Source: Molossus alvarezi (lineage: Eukaryota; Chordata; Mammalia; Chiroptera; Molossidae). Taken from it: a stretch of 64,000 nt of DNA. The notes below the pieces were generated by a model, which searched no databases, was not told where the DNA came from, and was given only the letters and a program-made list of their open reading frames with translations. The translations under genes and the position numbers were made by a program. The stretch lies in contig CM073886.1 of the NCBI GenBank assembly GCA_037176705.1, forward strand, positions 13,228,501 to 13,292,500, in the 5' to 3' direction. Below are positions 35,191 through 47,359 of the stretch, one piece after another; the first letter of the stretch is position 1; each line of letters opens with the position of its first letter.

Positions 35191-35492
35191 CAGACATCTC
35201 TTGCCCTGGCCAGTTTGGCTTCGTGGTTAGAGCATCAGCCTGTGGTCCAGAGAAACCCGGGTTCAGTTCCCACTAAGGGCATGAACCTCGGTTGCAGTTT
35301 GTCCCCGGCCCTGGTTGGTCATGTGGGTGGCAGCCACTCGATGTGTCCCTTTCACATCGATGTTTCTCTCTCACTCTCTCTCTTCCTCTTTCTCCCTCCC
35401 ACTCTATCTGAACAACAACAACAACAAAAAAGGAAAAATGTCCTCGGGTGAGGATTAAAAAAAACAACAACAACAAAAAACCAGACATCTCT
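35191..35492 (+). mobile_element. VES SINE with 11-bp TSD
   Basis: Forward full-length VES (head CCCTGGCCAGTTTGGCTTCG at 35204, tail TCCTCGGGTGAGGATTAAAA, then CAA repeats) between CAGACATCTCT repeats at 35191-35201 and 35482-35492. Two CAA-repeat tracts flank the tail core. Confidence 0.92.
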
Positions 35493-37669
35493 GTAGTCTC
35501 CAGCTTGGTGGCCAGCAGTCTCAGTGTCAGCCTTCCAACATCAAGGTTCTGAAAGGCTTGTGCCCTAAGATCCTGGGAGGCGGCACAGGCCACTCTCCCC
35601 TGGCCACCTGGGCCCTGTGGGGGTGGACGAAAGGTTATACCACAGGGTCCTCTTCCTATCACAGGATGTGGCATGGACCACAAGGTCAACCTGAGCTGCC
35701 GCTGAGCTGGACAGAGGAGAAACAGGCTTCTTGTCCTCAAGAGCTCAGTGCTCGGAGGAGACCATCCTCCCTGGGACAGGGAAGGTACAGAGAAGCTGAG
35801 CTGAGCAGAGGGACAGGCAAGAGAACTGAGTGCCTGGATCCAGCCATGCCTGAAGTCACACCCCGATTCCATGATCCAGAAACTTGTGCTTTTCACTTAG
35901 GTCAGGGAGACTGAGGTTTCTGTCTTCTGCCTCAGAGGCCTTCGGGCATTCAGTGGGTCCTGGGTGGGGAAGGAGCGCGGGGGACAAGCTCGGCACCTGT
36001 GGCGGGCGAGCCCCATTCCTCTCTCCCTCCTGGGGAGCCAGGACTCCGCTCAGCTGCCTGTGACCGCGCCCAGGTGTAGCTCTGAGGGGCATTACCTCAC
36101 CGGCCTGGTGGGCACAGCCGTCTGTCTTCTCGCCTACCCAATGTGGGGCATCCAAGAAGCCCCCTCCTTGGGGACTTAAAGAAAAGGTCCCCACCCCTCA
36201 GGGCAGCGTATCACAAGCAGGAAGATGCTGTGGCTTTGAGGGGCTCTGGGAAGACACCTTCATTCATCTGGGGGTGGGGGGTCTCTCAGTAGGGGTGTGC
36301 TCCCTGTACCTGGTCATGAACCCTTACACCTGACCCCAAGGTCACTGACCCCTAGGGAGTCATACAGACCATGGCCTTCTGGATCCTCAGGATGGCTCCA
36401 GGCACCGCAGGGAGAGGGACCCACACCCCTCCCCAGACTCAGGACCCCACAGGGCCCCTCCTGCCCACCCTTTCTCCCTCAGCTCCCGGCTGTGCCCCCA
36501 ACCTTGGGTGTCATGGAGGTAACTTGGTAACCTAACATGAATTGCTGGGATTTAGACAGGGTTGTCACCTGGCAAGGTTGGGGGTTCTGAGTCCTACCCT
36601 GAGGTCAATCACAGCCACAGCTCCTGCCCAGACGTAGGGGGTGGCCTAGGGCAGTCCTGTGAGAGAAGTGGCCCCCATGCCGGGGGGACACAGACACAGG
36701 CCCAGGTCTCCTCAGTGGGTGGCGGGGGTGAATCCCTGGACCCAGGGGTACAGGTTCCTGGTGGGGGGGTCCCTAAGGAGGCCCTTGCCCTATTTCCCAC
36801 CTCAGAAATGACGCCCGGCCCGGCCCGGCCTGGAGCGGGGAGCAGCCCAGCATCCCCATCCGCCGCCCCCTCCCAGCTGTTCCAGGCAGCTCCGTGTCCC
36901 CAGGGGCTGTGCAAAGCTGAGGATTTCCTCTGGCGGGCCCACAGCTGCATGCACACGTGTGGGAGAAGATGCGAACTGAGCCGAGGCTGCAGCCTGCGTC
37001 GAGGGAGGTGGGCTGGGCTGACACGTCCCAAAGCCCCACAGCCTGAGAACCTGCATCTGTGGGCCTGAGGGGCCAGTGTGTCCAGGAGCCTGGGGACATG
37101 GGCCTACGTCAGAGACACAGCCTGGTACTCACTGTCTGTGGGACTCAGCTGGGGGCGACATAGGGCCCCTCTTGAGGCTCTAAACCATTTGCGAACATTT
37201 TCATCTTGCACAGGGCTCCGCGGATCTGCATTCTGTCTGGAAACAGAGGCCAGAGGGTCAGGCAGTGTTCTCTCCAGTGGCACAGGGCCCTGGGCTGGTT
37301 GTTGCCCTTACAGGCCACGCCCCAGGATATCAACCTGAGCCAGCGTGGAGTGGTCCTGATGCCGTCAGGGTGCCAGAGACGGCTGCAGTGGCTGCTCTCT
37401 CACCAGGGCCCAGGGCTGTCCCCACCACGTCACCCTGGCAACCCTGGCGGCGCTCTGGCCTCTAAAAGAGCCAACAGAACCTGAGGCTTAAGGGTCCACA
37501 ACTGGTCTTCTCAGCCACTAGCATGCACCTCCTGGGTCCCCACATTCCGGGGGGTCCTTCAGGTGGTTTCAGCACCTCTGAGGCTGGCCAGGACCCGGTG
37601 CGGAAGGGAGGCCAGGCCCAATCCTGGGGCCCCTCAGATACGTCCAGGGGGATCTAGGTGGGGCCAGGA
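35493..37669. other. Unique GC-rich intergenic DNA
   Basis: A CCCGGCCCGGCCCGGCC patch near 36812 is locally CpG-rich. No gene. Confidence 0.5.
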
Positions 37670-37795
37670 GCCTGACCACTGGGTTGAATTAAATTAAGGA
37701 GCTTCCTCGAGAAGGGCTGAGTAAGCCGGGTACACAGAGACCTGTTACTTGGAGCTTTATGATTTAATTTTGATGGTAATTCGTCCAGCAGGTCA
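37670..37795. promoter_or_regulatory. AT-rich unique island
   Basis: GGTTGAATTAAATTAAGGAG and GCTTTATGATTTAATTTTGA followed by TGGTAATTCG; homeobox-like cores TTAAATTA and GGTAATTC. Enhancer candidate. Confidence 0.25.
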
Positions 37796-38054
37796 CAGGA
37801 CAGGGACAGGCCAGCAGCTGGGGTAGCCACAAGGAGAACCGTCTGCCCAGCCTTCTCTGCCCCATAAGGCAGCGCATGTCCAGGAGGGGCAGACCTGGCC
37901 TCCCAGGTACCCCCAAACCCCCTTAGTCAGAGGGTCTTCCTGAAGTCCTCCCTGGCACACACAGACCAGCTGCGGAGGTGGTGCCCGGAGGGTTCGGCTA
38001 GTGTGAGCCGGGTACCTGCCTCTCTCACCCACCAGCTCAGGGCCGCTGGATGGG

Positions 38055-38265
38055 CGCTCACTTGGTTTTCTCATCTGGGACTAGGATAACAGTCCTCTGT
38101 GTCAGATGACAGGGTGGAGAACAGAGCACATGTTCACGCAGCCCTGAGAGCTTGTTAAATAACCGAGGCCTGCCGGGGCCTCACGCCCTCTGCGAGAGAA
38201 AGGCCATGAAAACCAAGTTTAGAGATACGGCAGCACACAGTAGGTGCTTAATGCTCGCTCACTTG
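38055..38265 (-). mobile_element. MIR pieces, reverse
   Basis: GGTTTTCTCATCTGGGACTA at the left and CAGCACACAGTAGGTGCTTA at the right match the two halves of a reversed MIR. The middle is not recognisable. Confidence 0.5.
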
Positions 38266-38519
38266 TCCTTGGAGTTTTCCTGGTGAGCACCAGCCCTGGC
38301 CAGAGCCCAGGCTCCTATGGGATGGCGGCCCCCTGGGGACTGCGTTTCCAGGCGGTGGGACACCCGAGGGGTCACTGCGAGGTCCAGGTTTTGCTCCTTA
38401 GACCCTGGGCCTGAGCATTTGGCCAGCACCTGAGCTGCACCTCCACCCGTTTCGGGACCCACCAGGGGTGCGGTCAGGCCCTGTGGAGCTGCTGCTGGCC
38501 CTGGACAGCTGGGCCAGAG

Positions 38520-38900
38520 TGAGGGATGGTAGAACAATCTAGCTGAAATAAAGATCTTAATAGCAAAACCACTTCTTTAGAGGGAAAACATGATATGCGG
38601 CCAGCCGCTGCGTACACTTGAGGGTCTGGAAAAGAGGAGAGATCTGGAGAAACAAATGGCTCTGCATGGAGCTGCCCCAAACCCACTGCTAAATTATTAA
38701 ACTCCTGTGTGGAGAGAAGTGATAAAATAAACATCCACCAGTCTCTCAGAAGTAAAGTTTCCCGGAGATGGAAAATCCAGACTGCGGAGAGCCACTCCGT
38801 CGAAATAAAATCATTCGATGTTTGTTTGAAGATGCTGGGGAGAAACAAAGCCCAGATGAATTACCTGCTTACAGCCAGCCAGCCACCAGCCGCTGGGCCT
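38520..38900. promoter_or_regulatory. AT-rich island, enhancer candidate
   Basis: GCTAAATTATTAAACTCC, AGTGATAAAATAAACATCCA, CGAAATAAAATCATTCGATG, TTTGTTTGAAG and GAAACAAAG (SOX/FOX-like cores) lie in a 380-base unique segment surrounded by GC-rich DNA. No repeat signature. Confidence 0.35.
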
Positions 38901-39800
38901 GGGCTGGAGGCGCTCGTGCCTCAATGCAGCTGATGGATTGGGTGCCACGGTAACTGACGCTAGGAACACCGGAGGCTCAGAGAGGGCCCGGGGGTCGTGT
39001 CTGCCTGACCAGTGATGTCTGGCCCAGGCTTCCTCTCGTGGGGGGCTCGGGAGCGGGCCAGGCTGTGGAAGCCAGCATGCCCACTCTATCTTCTTGCCAG
39101 GCAGCCCAGGGGCTGAACCAGAGCACTCCTGTCTGGACTTCTGACGTTGACTTGGAAGAAACTGCTTCCAGAAGTGACCTGGAGCCCTGTCTGAGGCCTT
39201 GAACAGCTCTGGTTGGAGGCGACGAACAAGCTGCCTGGTTCGTCCTGTGCCCTCTCAGCCAGCATGGCAGACACTGGCATGCCTGATACTACTGTCCCTG
39301 CAGGATCCGGGGCAGACATCACTAATCCATCCCTGCCCTCCTGCAGACATGGCCTTGCGCCCTTTGTAGCATGTCCCTCCAGGCAGCCACGGAGGATATG
39401 GTGACTCTGGCCTGAGATACACCAATCAGCCTCCCTGCACCAGGAGGAGCAGTGGGTTCTCCCTCCTCCTCAGAACCACCAGCCCTGGGCCTGCAGCCAC
39501 CTCGGGGCCAATGTGCCTCCTCCTCGCTCCAGGAAGGCCTGTGCCCTGAGCCCGCTACATGCGTCTCCCTAGAGCTCCTGCTGTGTCCACAGGTCATCCC
39601 TGTTGGGGGGCCCCATATGTGGGGGACAAGGCTGAGGCCACCACATGCCAAGGTCAGGGGTACAGGAGGGTTGGCGGAGTGTCCAAAGGAGGGTCTGCTG
39701 GGTACTCTGTGGGCACTCGGTACCACTGAGAACACAGCTGGGCCACAGCCAAGAAGCTGCTCAGCAAGTTCCCTGCACCCCAGGCCTCCTCCAGGACGGG
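38901..39800. other. Unique intergenic DNA
   Basis: Nothing recognised. Confidence 0.5.
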
Positions 39801-40221
39801 CCTGTGTTAGTGTCCTGGGGCTGAGATAACATGTTCACTAATGGGGAGGTGGGGGTGGGGCTTAAACCAACGGAAATGCATCCTCTCCCAGTTCCAGAGG
39901 CCAAGAGTGAAATCCCGGAGGCGCAGGGTCCAGCTCTGGGGGCTCCAGGGGAGGACCCTTCCCGCTCCATCCAGCTCCTGGGGGCTCCCGCCGTGGCTCC
40001 AGGCGTGCCTTGTTCTGTGACCGCATCACTTCAGCCTCTGCCTTTGTGGTCACACGGCCCTTCCCCATGTCCTCTTCCCTCTCTTCCAAGGACACCAGTC
40101 ACTGCCTTTAGTGCCCACTCTAATCAAGTCTGACCTCATTTTAACTTAATCCCACCTACAAATAGGGTCACATGCTGAGGGCCTGGGTGGACATGAGTTT
40201 TGGGGGACACCATCCAACCAC
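39801..40221 (-). mobile_element. MLT1-type MaLR LTR, reverse
   Basis: Begins CTGTGTTAGTGTCCTGGGGCTG and proceeds through CAGTTCCAGAGGCCAAGAGT, AAGGACACCAGTCACTGC, CTGACCTCATTTTAACTTAA, AATAGGGTCACATGCTG and TTTTGGGGGACACCATCCAA. This is a near full-length reverse MLT1 LTR. Confidence 0.8.
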
Positions 40222-41754
40222 AGGGCAGCTAACCTGGTTCGCATCCGCCCGGGGGATGGTAAGCCCCTCGGGCCCCAGCCTCTCCTCCGCAAGTGGATCT
40301 GTGGCCCTCAGGGACCGCCCAGCTGGCCCTCCCTGCCCGTGTCTTAACTGGAGCTGCTCCCTGTCCTCAGAAGTGGCACCAGTGGTGGACCTGGAACAGA
40401 GTGGGGAGGCTTAGAGGGCCAGGGAGAAAGCAGAGGCCCAGGGTGTTGGGGGGCAGGGAGGGCACCCCAGGTTGGGGAGGCAGGTGGAGTAGCCCCAGGA
40501 GAGTCTGCCCAGGGCTGGCGCAGGGCCAGGGGGAGGGCATGCCGGGTGGTCCCTGGGTTGCCTTCTCAGGCTCCCTGCTGCAGCCGTGGGTGACGAGCAG
40601 CCAGGCTGCATGGAGCAGGGCCCGGCACCTGTTGGAAGCACCCTAAGGCGGGGGACAGCCCTTGACAAATGCTCACATGTGGTCTGGACAGCTCAGGGGC
40701 CCCCTCTCCTGCCATCAGAGTGGACAGTGAGGACAGGCTCAAAGGTCAGGGAAGACACTGGGTACCAGGGTCTGGAGGGAGGGGAGCGCATGGGGCAGGG
40801 CCCCGGCTGTCTGGATTGGGGGGTGCTCTCTGGGCCGCTCACTGCCGCTCACTCGGGTGACCGGAAGTGAGGACACACCGTGTTCCTCCGGGAAGCTGAC
40901 CTCCCTGCCCCCGGCCCTGGGGACCTCAGACAAGTACCCTGTCTGGGTTCGAACTGCTGGCCTCACAGGGTCAGGCGAGTGTGGCTGGTGGCAGGGGTCC
41001 TTTTTGGCACTGGCTGCAGTGACCACCAGGCTGACCTTGCCCGCAGGCTGTCCATAGGGGGACTGGCTTCTGCTGTCACAAGACTGAGGACCCAGAATGC
41101 CAGGCTCAGGGACTCTCCCAAAGCTGAGAAGATGAGGACAAGGGGCCCCCCAACCCCTGGGACTGGCCCTTGGCAGGCTGGGTTGGGCTATGGGGGGCAC
41201 ACCTGCTCTGGGGTGGGTGGGAGCTTCCGGGCCTGCAGCTGTTGGTCCCCAGGACAGACACGGCCTCCCCAACAACAGCTGGGCCGGAGGCTCCAGAGCA
41301 GGAGAGCCCAGGCCCAGGCCAGCCCTGCCTGGGATCAGTTACAGGGGCTGCAGATGCTTGGGGGACAAGAGAAGGAGGAGAGGAGAAAGGGCGGGAGGGG
41401 GAGCCCCCCGTCTGGCCTCCAGCCCCAGGTGAGGCTCTAGTTCTCCCTAAGTGGGAGGCCACGTAGACACAACTCCTGGGGCTGCCCCCTCCCGGGGGTC
41501 ATGCTGCTCATAGGAAAGATGTCTAGCCTCCTCTGGTCAGCTTTGAATCTCTGCTCAGTGACTAGGTGTCCCCAGCTCCAGATATCCCTCTGGGTGGCAC
41601 AGTGACACCCAGAACTGCCCCACCCCCTCCAAAGGGACGAGCCTCCCAGAGCTGAGTGGAGGTCCGGCGGGTCACAGGGCAAGGTGGAGGCTGTGTGGCT
41701 TCAGTGAGGGGCACTGCAGCGAGCGGGTGGGGGCCAGGAGGGGACTGCCCCATG
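40222..41754. other. Unique GC-rich intergenic DNA
   Basis: ORFs of 178-186 codons on opposite strands, no domains. Nothing else. Confidence 0.5.
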
Positions 41755-41818
41755 TGGTGTGTACCAGCCTGCACTGGTACATGGCAGGTGCTCAGTACAT
41801 GCTCGAGGAGTAATTGAG
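41755..41818 (+). mobile_element. L2/MIR-type 3' scrap
   Basis: TGGTACATGGCAGGTGCTCA followed by GTACATGCTCGAGGAGTAAT resembles the GTAGGTGCTCAATAAATG motif found at L2 3' ends and in reversed MIR. Confidence 0.5.
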
Positions 41819-43494
41819 CATTAGTGTGGTCGGGAGCTGACCGCACAGTCTCGTAAAGTTACTCCTGTGGGTGCCTGTCTTGCTTCCCACAGCCTGAGAT
41901 TACAGGGGTCAGGGTAGCACTCACCCCCACCCGGGCTCTGGGTGGGTGCCCTGAGCAGGCAGGGAGCAGCACCTCGCCCCAGGCCTGGCAGCAGCCCAGA
42001 CACTGGGAGCTGGCCAAGGGCCTTCTGCAGCGCTGTGCCCCTCCCTTCCCACCACAGGGACCCTTGTGACCATGAACTGGGGCTTCCCCAGTGGCCGCCT
42101 GACTGCAGAAGGACTATACCCCAGACTCCACTCTGATCCGAGGCGCCTGGGTGGGGAGGCGTGTGTGAAAGTCTCTGTTACTCTTCCTGCTGACAGTGTG
42201 TCTGCGCTCTCCTGGCTGCCCCAGCAGTGGGGACACGCCTGCCCCACCAAGGGTCCGGGGTCAACACAGCCTGGCCCGCCTGAGCCCTTGGCATCTTGGG
42301 GAGCTGTCCGCCCTGCCGGCCTGCTTTGCCACAGACCCTGACAGCCAGTTCAGCGAAGGACAGGCCAACCGTCAGGACTAAGGGCTCCCTAGCTTGGCGA
42401 AGCGGAGCCAGTTTTCAGGATTTGGGGATTTTGAACCAGCTGCTGTGGCAGGTGTGGCCGGACTGGCTGAGCGAAGTCCACCCACCACCGGGAAGGTCGC
42501 CAGCCAGCTGCCAGAGGGTGTGGGGTGGCTGTGCTGGCCACTGGCCCAGGCAGCAGAGCCAGCAGAGGGTGGGCGGGACTGGGGGCTGCAGGAGGGCCTG
42601 ACACCCCACGTGGCTCACCACTACCCCCTGCCAGAGAGAGTCGGCGACCTAGCTCCTCCAGGCCCGAAGGGAGGCCAGGGCAGTTGGCCAGACCTGGGTC
42701 TTGGCCTGAAAGCCCATGTTCTCAGTCGGACGTGGGAAATCCTAGCCATCAACTGGGGAGAAAGCGCAGCGAGAACATCCCCTCCCCTGAATCTTCAGGT
42801 CTCAGCTGGGGCTGGACACTCCCCGGTTTTGTGTCAGAGCATCTGTGAACTGCTGGCGCCCCCCAGTGGCAAGAGCTTGCTTTGTTCCCAGTGATTCACA
42901 GAGGCTGATGGGGCACCAGGGATCCAGGAGCCTCCCAGCAGCTCTGTGGGCCACTGAGAGCACAGGATCGGAGAGGGTTCTGAACTCTCCCTTAAGGGCA
43001 GGTTTAGGGGGCTGGGGTGGAGGAGGGGACCAAGAAGCGGCTGGCTCAGACAGGGGTTCCCAAATCAGGTCTCGAGACAAGGTTCTCGGTGCCATCAGGA
43101 AACCCGAGAAGGGCGGGGGGCTTAGGAGTGGGTCCCAGGGGTACCTGGCAGAAACCTCTGGCCTTGGGGTGGCTGCGCTGGGTATTAATGGCCCCCGGGC
43201 CTGTCATATGGGTGTGCCCAGAACCCAGGTGACCAGGCTCCAACTGTCCTTCATGTAGGAATGGTGAGCTGGTCCCTGAAGAGAGGGCAGAGGAGTGACC
43301 TTCTCAAGTGACCTTCTCTGTCCCCTGTTCTCCTGCTCTGTCTACACAACCAGAACCGGGGGCGGGGGATGCTAAGGCTCTTGCCGCTGATCCCCAAGAG
43401 GTCAGCTCGCCCACGGAGGGCTGTGGGGCAGGTCTGAGGGGGGATGGACTTGGGCCTGGGGGTAGGCCTGGAAACTTCGGGGGGGAGGGCACAG
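41819..43494. other. Unique GC-rich intergenic DNA
   Basis: Nothing supported. Confidence 0.5.
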
Positions 43495-43595
43495 CAATTA
43501 TGACCCCATGCTGTCCGAGAGGACACTGAGGCTCAGAGAGGTTGAGTGACCAGTTGAGGTCACACAGGCGGAGTTGCTGGGATTCCAGTCCTTGC
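43495..43595 (+). mobile_element. MIR fragment
   Basis: GGACACTGAGGCTCAGAGAG, GTTGAGTGACCAGTTGAGGT and CACACAGGCGGAGTTGCTGG match the MIR core. Confidence 0.75.
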
Positions 43596-44499
43596 CAGGC
43601 TGTGAGCAGGGCCATGAGAGGGACTGTGGTGGGATTTAGGGGGACTGAGCTTTGGTCATGGCTGTGGATGTGATAGTGGGGCCCTGGGAGGGACTGTGGG
43701 GGACTGGACTGTGGGAGGGTCTGTGGGACAGCCTGGGGGCCCACGGGGCCTCATTCTGCTAACCCCGCCATCACCTCATTCAGGAAGGATTGTTAGGGGC
43801 AACCGTGGCCCATCAGTGCCCACTCAGTCTCCCCTGCACCCTCACCTTGGGAGCCCCCAACCCCAGCCCTTCTGCTCTGCAGTGACCATGGCGCTCAGCA
43901 GATGTCGCCAGAGACCAGCAGATGTGTGATCACCTTGCCTGATTCCAGGTGTCCCCAGGGCCTGGCAGGGGAGAGATCGGGATGTGGTGGAGGGAGGATG
44001 GATGGAGGGGTGGCAGCTAGGAGGGGCCCTCGCTGCGTGGGGGCTCCGTGGTGCAGGGATCAGACTCTGGCTCTGGCACCCTGTGTTGTGCAAACAGGCG
44101 TGTCAGTTCCCCTCCAGGAGGGTAGAGTGTGGGGGCTGACTCCTCCCAGAAGCCCCAGTGGGGAGGAGGTGGGTCCTGAGCATCCTTGCTGCCTCTCCTT
44201 CTGCTCTCCCTGCCTCACAAGCAGCCATTCACTGCCCAGGTGGGGGTCCGGGCAGGGAGGGGCGTGTTGGGGAGGCTGGGAGGTCACCAAGGCCTGGGCT
44301 CCAGGACAGATTAAGGGGACATGGAGGGGACATTGGGATCCCAGGAAGAGGAACTTCCGTGGTGGCAGAGGGGAGGGCAATGAGATTGTGAACACCCTAC
44401 ACCAGCCAAAGGAACTGAGTGAGGCGTTGGAGGCAGAGGATATGGGACCGAAGGGCCTTCGACCCCCTGTGTCGGTACCGCCTCCCCTTCTCCTGTTCC
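43596..44499. other. Unique intergenic DNA with weak internal repetition
   Basis: 43610-43740 repeats GGGACTGTGG-like words. A 373-codon ORF (43902-45023) crosses the stretch but shows no domain. Confidence 0.45.
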
Positions 44500-44650
44500 T
44501 CATCATCTCGGCTCAGATCAGACTCACCCCACTTTCCTTCCAGCTATGTCGAGAGCCTCTAATTTGTCCTTGGCTTAATGCCTTGATTTGCCTCTTTAGC
44601 AAATTATCACAATGTCAACCTGACGCTCGGCAGATCCCTGTGGAAGCCCA
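44500..44650. promoter_or_regulatory. AT-rich unique island
   Basis: CTCTAATTTGTCCTTGGCTT, AATGCCTTGATTTGCCTCTT and TAGCAAATTATCACAATGTC form an AT-rich block. A pyrimidine tract ending CAG at 44543 could also act as a splice acceptor. Confidence 0.25.
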
Positions 44651-45199
44651 GGCCGGGCCTCTGAGCTTCCTGGTGGCTCTGAACATTCCTGCTGGGGTGA
44701 AGGGGAGGGGTCAAGGCTGCCCCCTTGTCCAGGGAGGGGCAGCGGGCGATGTCCGAGTGGCAGCTGCTGTCTCCCTACCAGGGGCTGGGGGTGAGGGGTC
44801 AGTCAGGCTGGTAACATTGGTGGCTACTTCTCAGCAGCCAGAAACCCCTCCCGAAACCCGACCACCAGAGAGGGGAGGGCTCCAAAGCTGGGGCAGATGG
44901 GGTGCAGTGGGCAGGGGGTGCATGACCACTGCCGTCCTCAGCCCCACCCTGCACAGAGGGCTCAGATTTCAGGCCACCTCTGGGCCAAGTTCCCCTAATG
45001 AAGTTAGAGACAGTGACTCGTGAATGCCTCCAGGAGCTGCTGAGAGGCTCACAGAGCTGATGTGTGATGACTTGTTTATCTGTCTCCAGGGGCGATGCCC
45101 AGCCACCCAGAGGAGCCCTCCTGGTGCCCTGCTGGGACCCTGAGCTGACACCAAGGCCTTGGGCTGAGTGGACAAGAAAGCTGGCCTGGCACTCGGGGG
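44651..45199. other. Unique GC-rich intergenic DNA
   Basis: Nothing beyond the 373-codon ORF noted under findings. Confidence 0.5.
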
Positions 45200-45597
45200 A
45201 CATCTCCGCGGCTGGCCTACTGTACGAGAAATCATCCCCTCACAGCGCGGAAGCCTGAAGTCCAGGGTCAAGGTGTCACGGAAGCTTGCTCACTCCATGG
45301 GCTCCCGGGGAGGATCCCTTCAGCCTCTTCCAGATTCTGGGGACTCCAGATGTTCTTTGGCTTGGGGCCAAGGCATCCCCATTTCTGCCTTTGTCTTCAC
45401 ATGGCTTCTCCTCTGTCTGTGTCTCTTCTCTTTTTATAGGAACATCAGTCATTGATGTTCCTGTCCAAATCCAGGAAGATTTCGTCTCTAGATCCTTCAC
45501 TTAATTACATCTGTAAATACTCCATTTCCAAATAAAGTCATTTTCCGAGGTTCTGGGTAGATATGAATTTGAGGGGAACACCGTTCAGCCCAGCGCA
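45200..45597 (-). mobile_element. MLT1-type MaLR LTR, reverse
   Basis: Reverse complement of the MLT1 pattern: AAGGTGTCACGG, TTCACATGG, TATAGGAACATCAGTCATTG, CACTTAATTACATCTGTAAA, CCAAATAAAGTCATTTTCCG and a GTTCAGCCC end. The left edge is uncertain. Confidence 0.7.
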
Positions 45598-45764
45598 GGG
45601 CCCTGCTGTGTGCCAGGCCCTTAAACACTCAAGAACCTATGATGGCCACTGAACTCCAGGAGGACTTCCTGGAGGAGGCAGCAGGGCTGTGCTGTCCAGA
45701 GAGCTGACATATCTCCCCTTGGTTTCTGGGCCCAGAGTGGCTCAGGGACACAATTTAAAATGTA

Positions 45765-45908
45765 TGGATTGTTTATTTATTTTTTTATTATTATTATTTT
45801 TGGATTGTTTATTTTTGGAATTTTCTGTTTAGTATTTTTTGGACTGTAGTTGACCGTGGGTAACTGAAACTAGAAAGTGAAATGATGGACCAGGAGAGAC
45901 TACTGTAC
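45765..45908 (+). mobile_element. Tigger/MER2-like DNA transposon end
   Basis: TTTTTGGACTGTAGTTGACC, GTGGGTAACTGAAACTAG and AGACTACTGTAC match the terminal part of pogo-type Tigger/MER2 elements as I recall them. Only this end remains, and it is followed immediately by an L1 3' end. Confidence 0.6.
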
Positions 45909-46345
45909 TAAGTGCAAGAAGCCGGTCTGAAAGGCTACACCTTGGACGATGCCAACCCTATGACATTCTGGGAAAAGCAAAACTACAGAGACAAACATCA
46001 GTGGTTGCCAAGGGTTAGGGGTGAACAGGTGGAACACAGGTTGTTAGGCAGTGACTATTCTGGATGACACTGTAATGAAGGATGCATGACATTTGTCCAA
46101 ACCCGTAGAGTGCATACCACCAAGAATGGACCCCAACGTAAATCATTGCCATTAGTTAATAAAAGGGTATCAATAGTATCAATGTTGTAACATCAATGAT
46201 AACAAATGTACCATGCAGAGTGGGGGTGGGGGTACCTGGGAACTCTGTACTAGATGCCTCCCTTTATGTAAGCCTAAAACTGCACTAAAATACACAGTCT
46301 GTTTTAATTTTAAAAAAAAAGAAAGAAAGAAAAGAAAGACAAGAG
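45909..46345 (+). mobile_element. L1M-type 3' end with A-rich tail
   Basis: Sense L1 3' region: AGAAGCCGGTCTGAAAGGCT, CTATGACATTCTGGGAAAAG, AGTGGTTGCCAAGGGTTAGG, GTAGAGTGCATACCACCAAG and AAACTGCACTAAAATACACA, ending in an A-rich tail with AAAG repeats at 46311-46340. Confidence 0.75.
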
Positions 46346-47359
46346 GCTGGTTCCGGGGTTTCAGGCTGGCCACAGAGGTGTCCATGGGAGTCCCCGCTCC
46401 GGGGCCTGTCCGAGCAGCTCAACCCTCCCAGTTCTCTCTCTCTCTGGGTCGCCTCCTAAGGCCAAGGCTGTGTATTGTCGCCCCTGCCTTAGAGCCAGAC
46501 CATGCACCTCATCACTGCCCCCAAGTGCCACCAAGCCGCTGCCGGTCAGCTGAGTGGACTCTATACGGCGGCTGAGCACTGGCTGATTACGTGGCACCCG
46601 AGTAAAGTACCGCCAGGCAGGCTCTGGGGTGTCCTTGCGGGCAGGGGAGGGCTGGGGCATTGCGCGGAGGGCCCCTCGCAGAGAGGTGGCAGGTCATACC
46701 TGCTCCCGACACTGGCCACCCCACCCGGTTGTCACAGACATGGAGCCAACAGCTCTGCTCTCTTGCTGAGGTCCAGCTGAGGCCACCGATTTGCATGAGA
46801 GGGATGGTCACTCCTGGTCCAGTGTCTCCTTCTCAGGTAACCCAGGCTGTGGGCGAGGTGGTGGCATCACAGCTCTGGTTCTGGGAGGTGAGGACACAGT
46901 GAGGGAGAAAGGCAGCCACGGGTGGCACAAGGCCATACTGTGGCTAGTGTCCACGGGCACCCGCCCACCCTGGGCGGAGTCTATTAACAGAGTTAACCGG
47001 GCAGGGGCAGTTGGCACATTAAAGGGGTGTGTGCTCAGCCCCATTGGAGCTACATCCTCCGCCCGTCTGCTTGGTTTGGCTTGGTTGCAGGGAAGGCTAG
47101 TTCTTGCTGAAACAACACGTACCAGGCAGTGCCCAGTCCAGGAGATGTGTCTACGCCTTCTCTCTGCCCTCTTCCATCCCCCCTCCCTCCTCACCCTCAG
47201 CTCCCTCTCGGTTAACTGGCTCCATGATCTATGGGCCTTGTGCAAGGTGAGGCAACAGAGCCCCTTGTTCGAAAAGGAGGAGAAGGCGCCTTTCGTGCTG
47301 ACCCAGACGCTTTCCTCTCCTCTGCAGCCTCTCCCGGGCTATGGTGTCTTCATTTGGTT
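46346..47359. other. Unique intergenic DNA
   Basis: A 199-codon ORF (46791-47390) has no recognisable features. No repeat. Confidence 0.5.

Noticed and set aside
45760..46345. A single composite transposon
   Set aside because: The left part matches a Tigger-type end and the right part an L1 3' end with its own A-rich tail, so these are two unrelated old insertions side by side.
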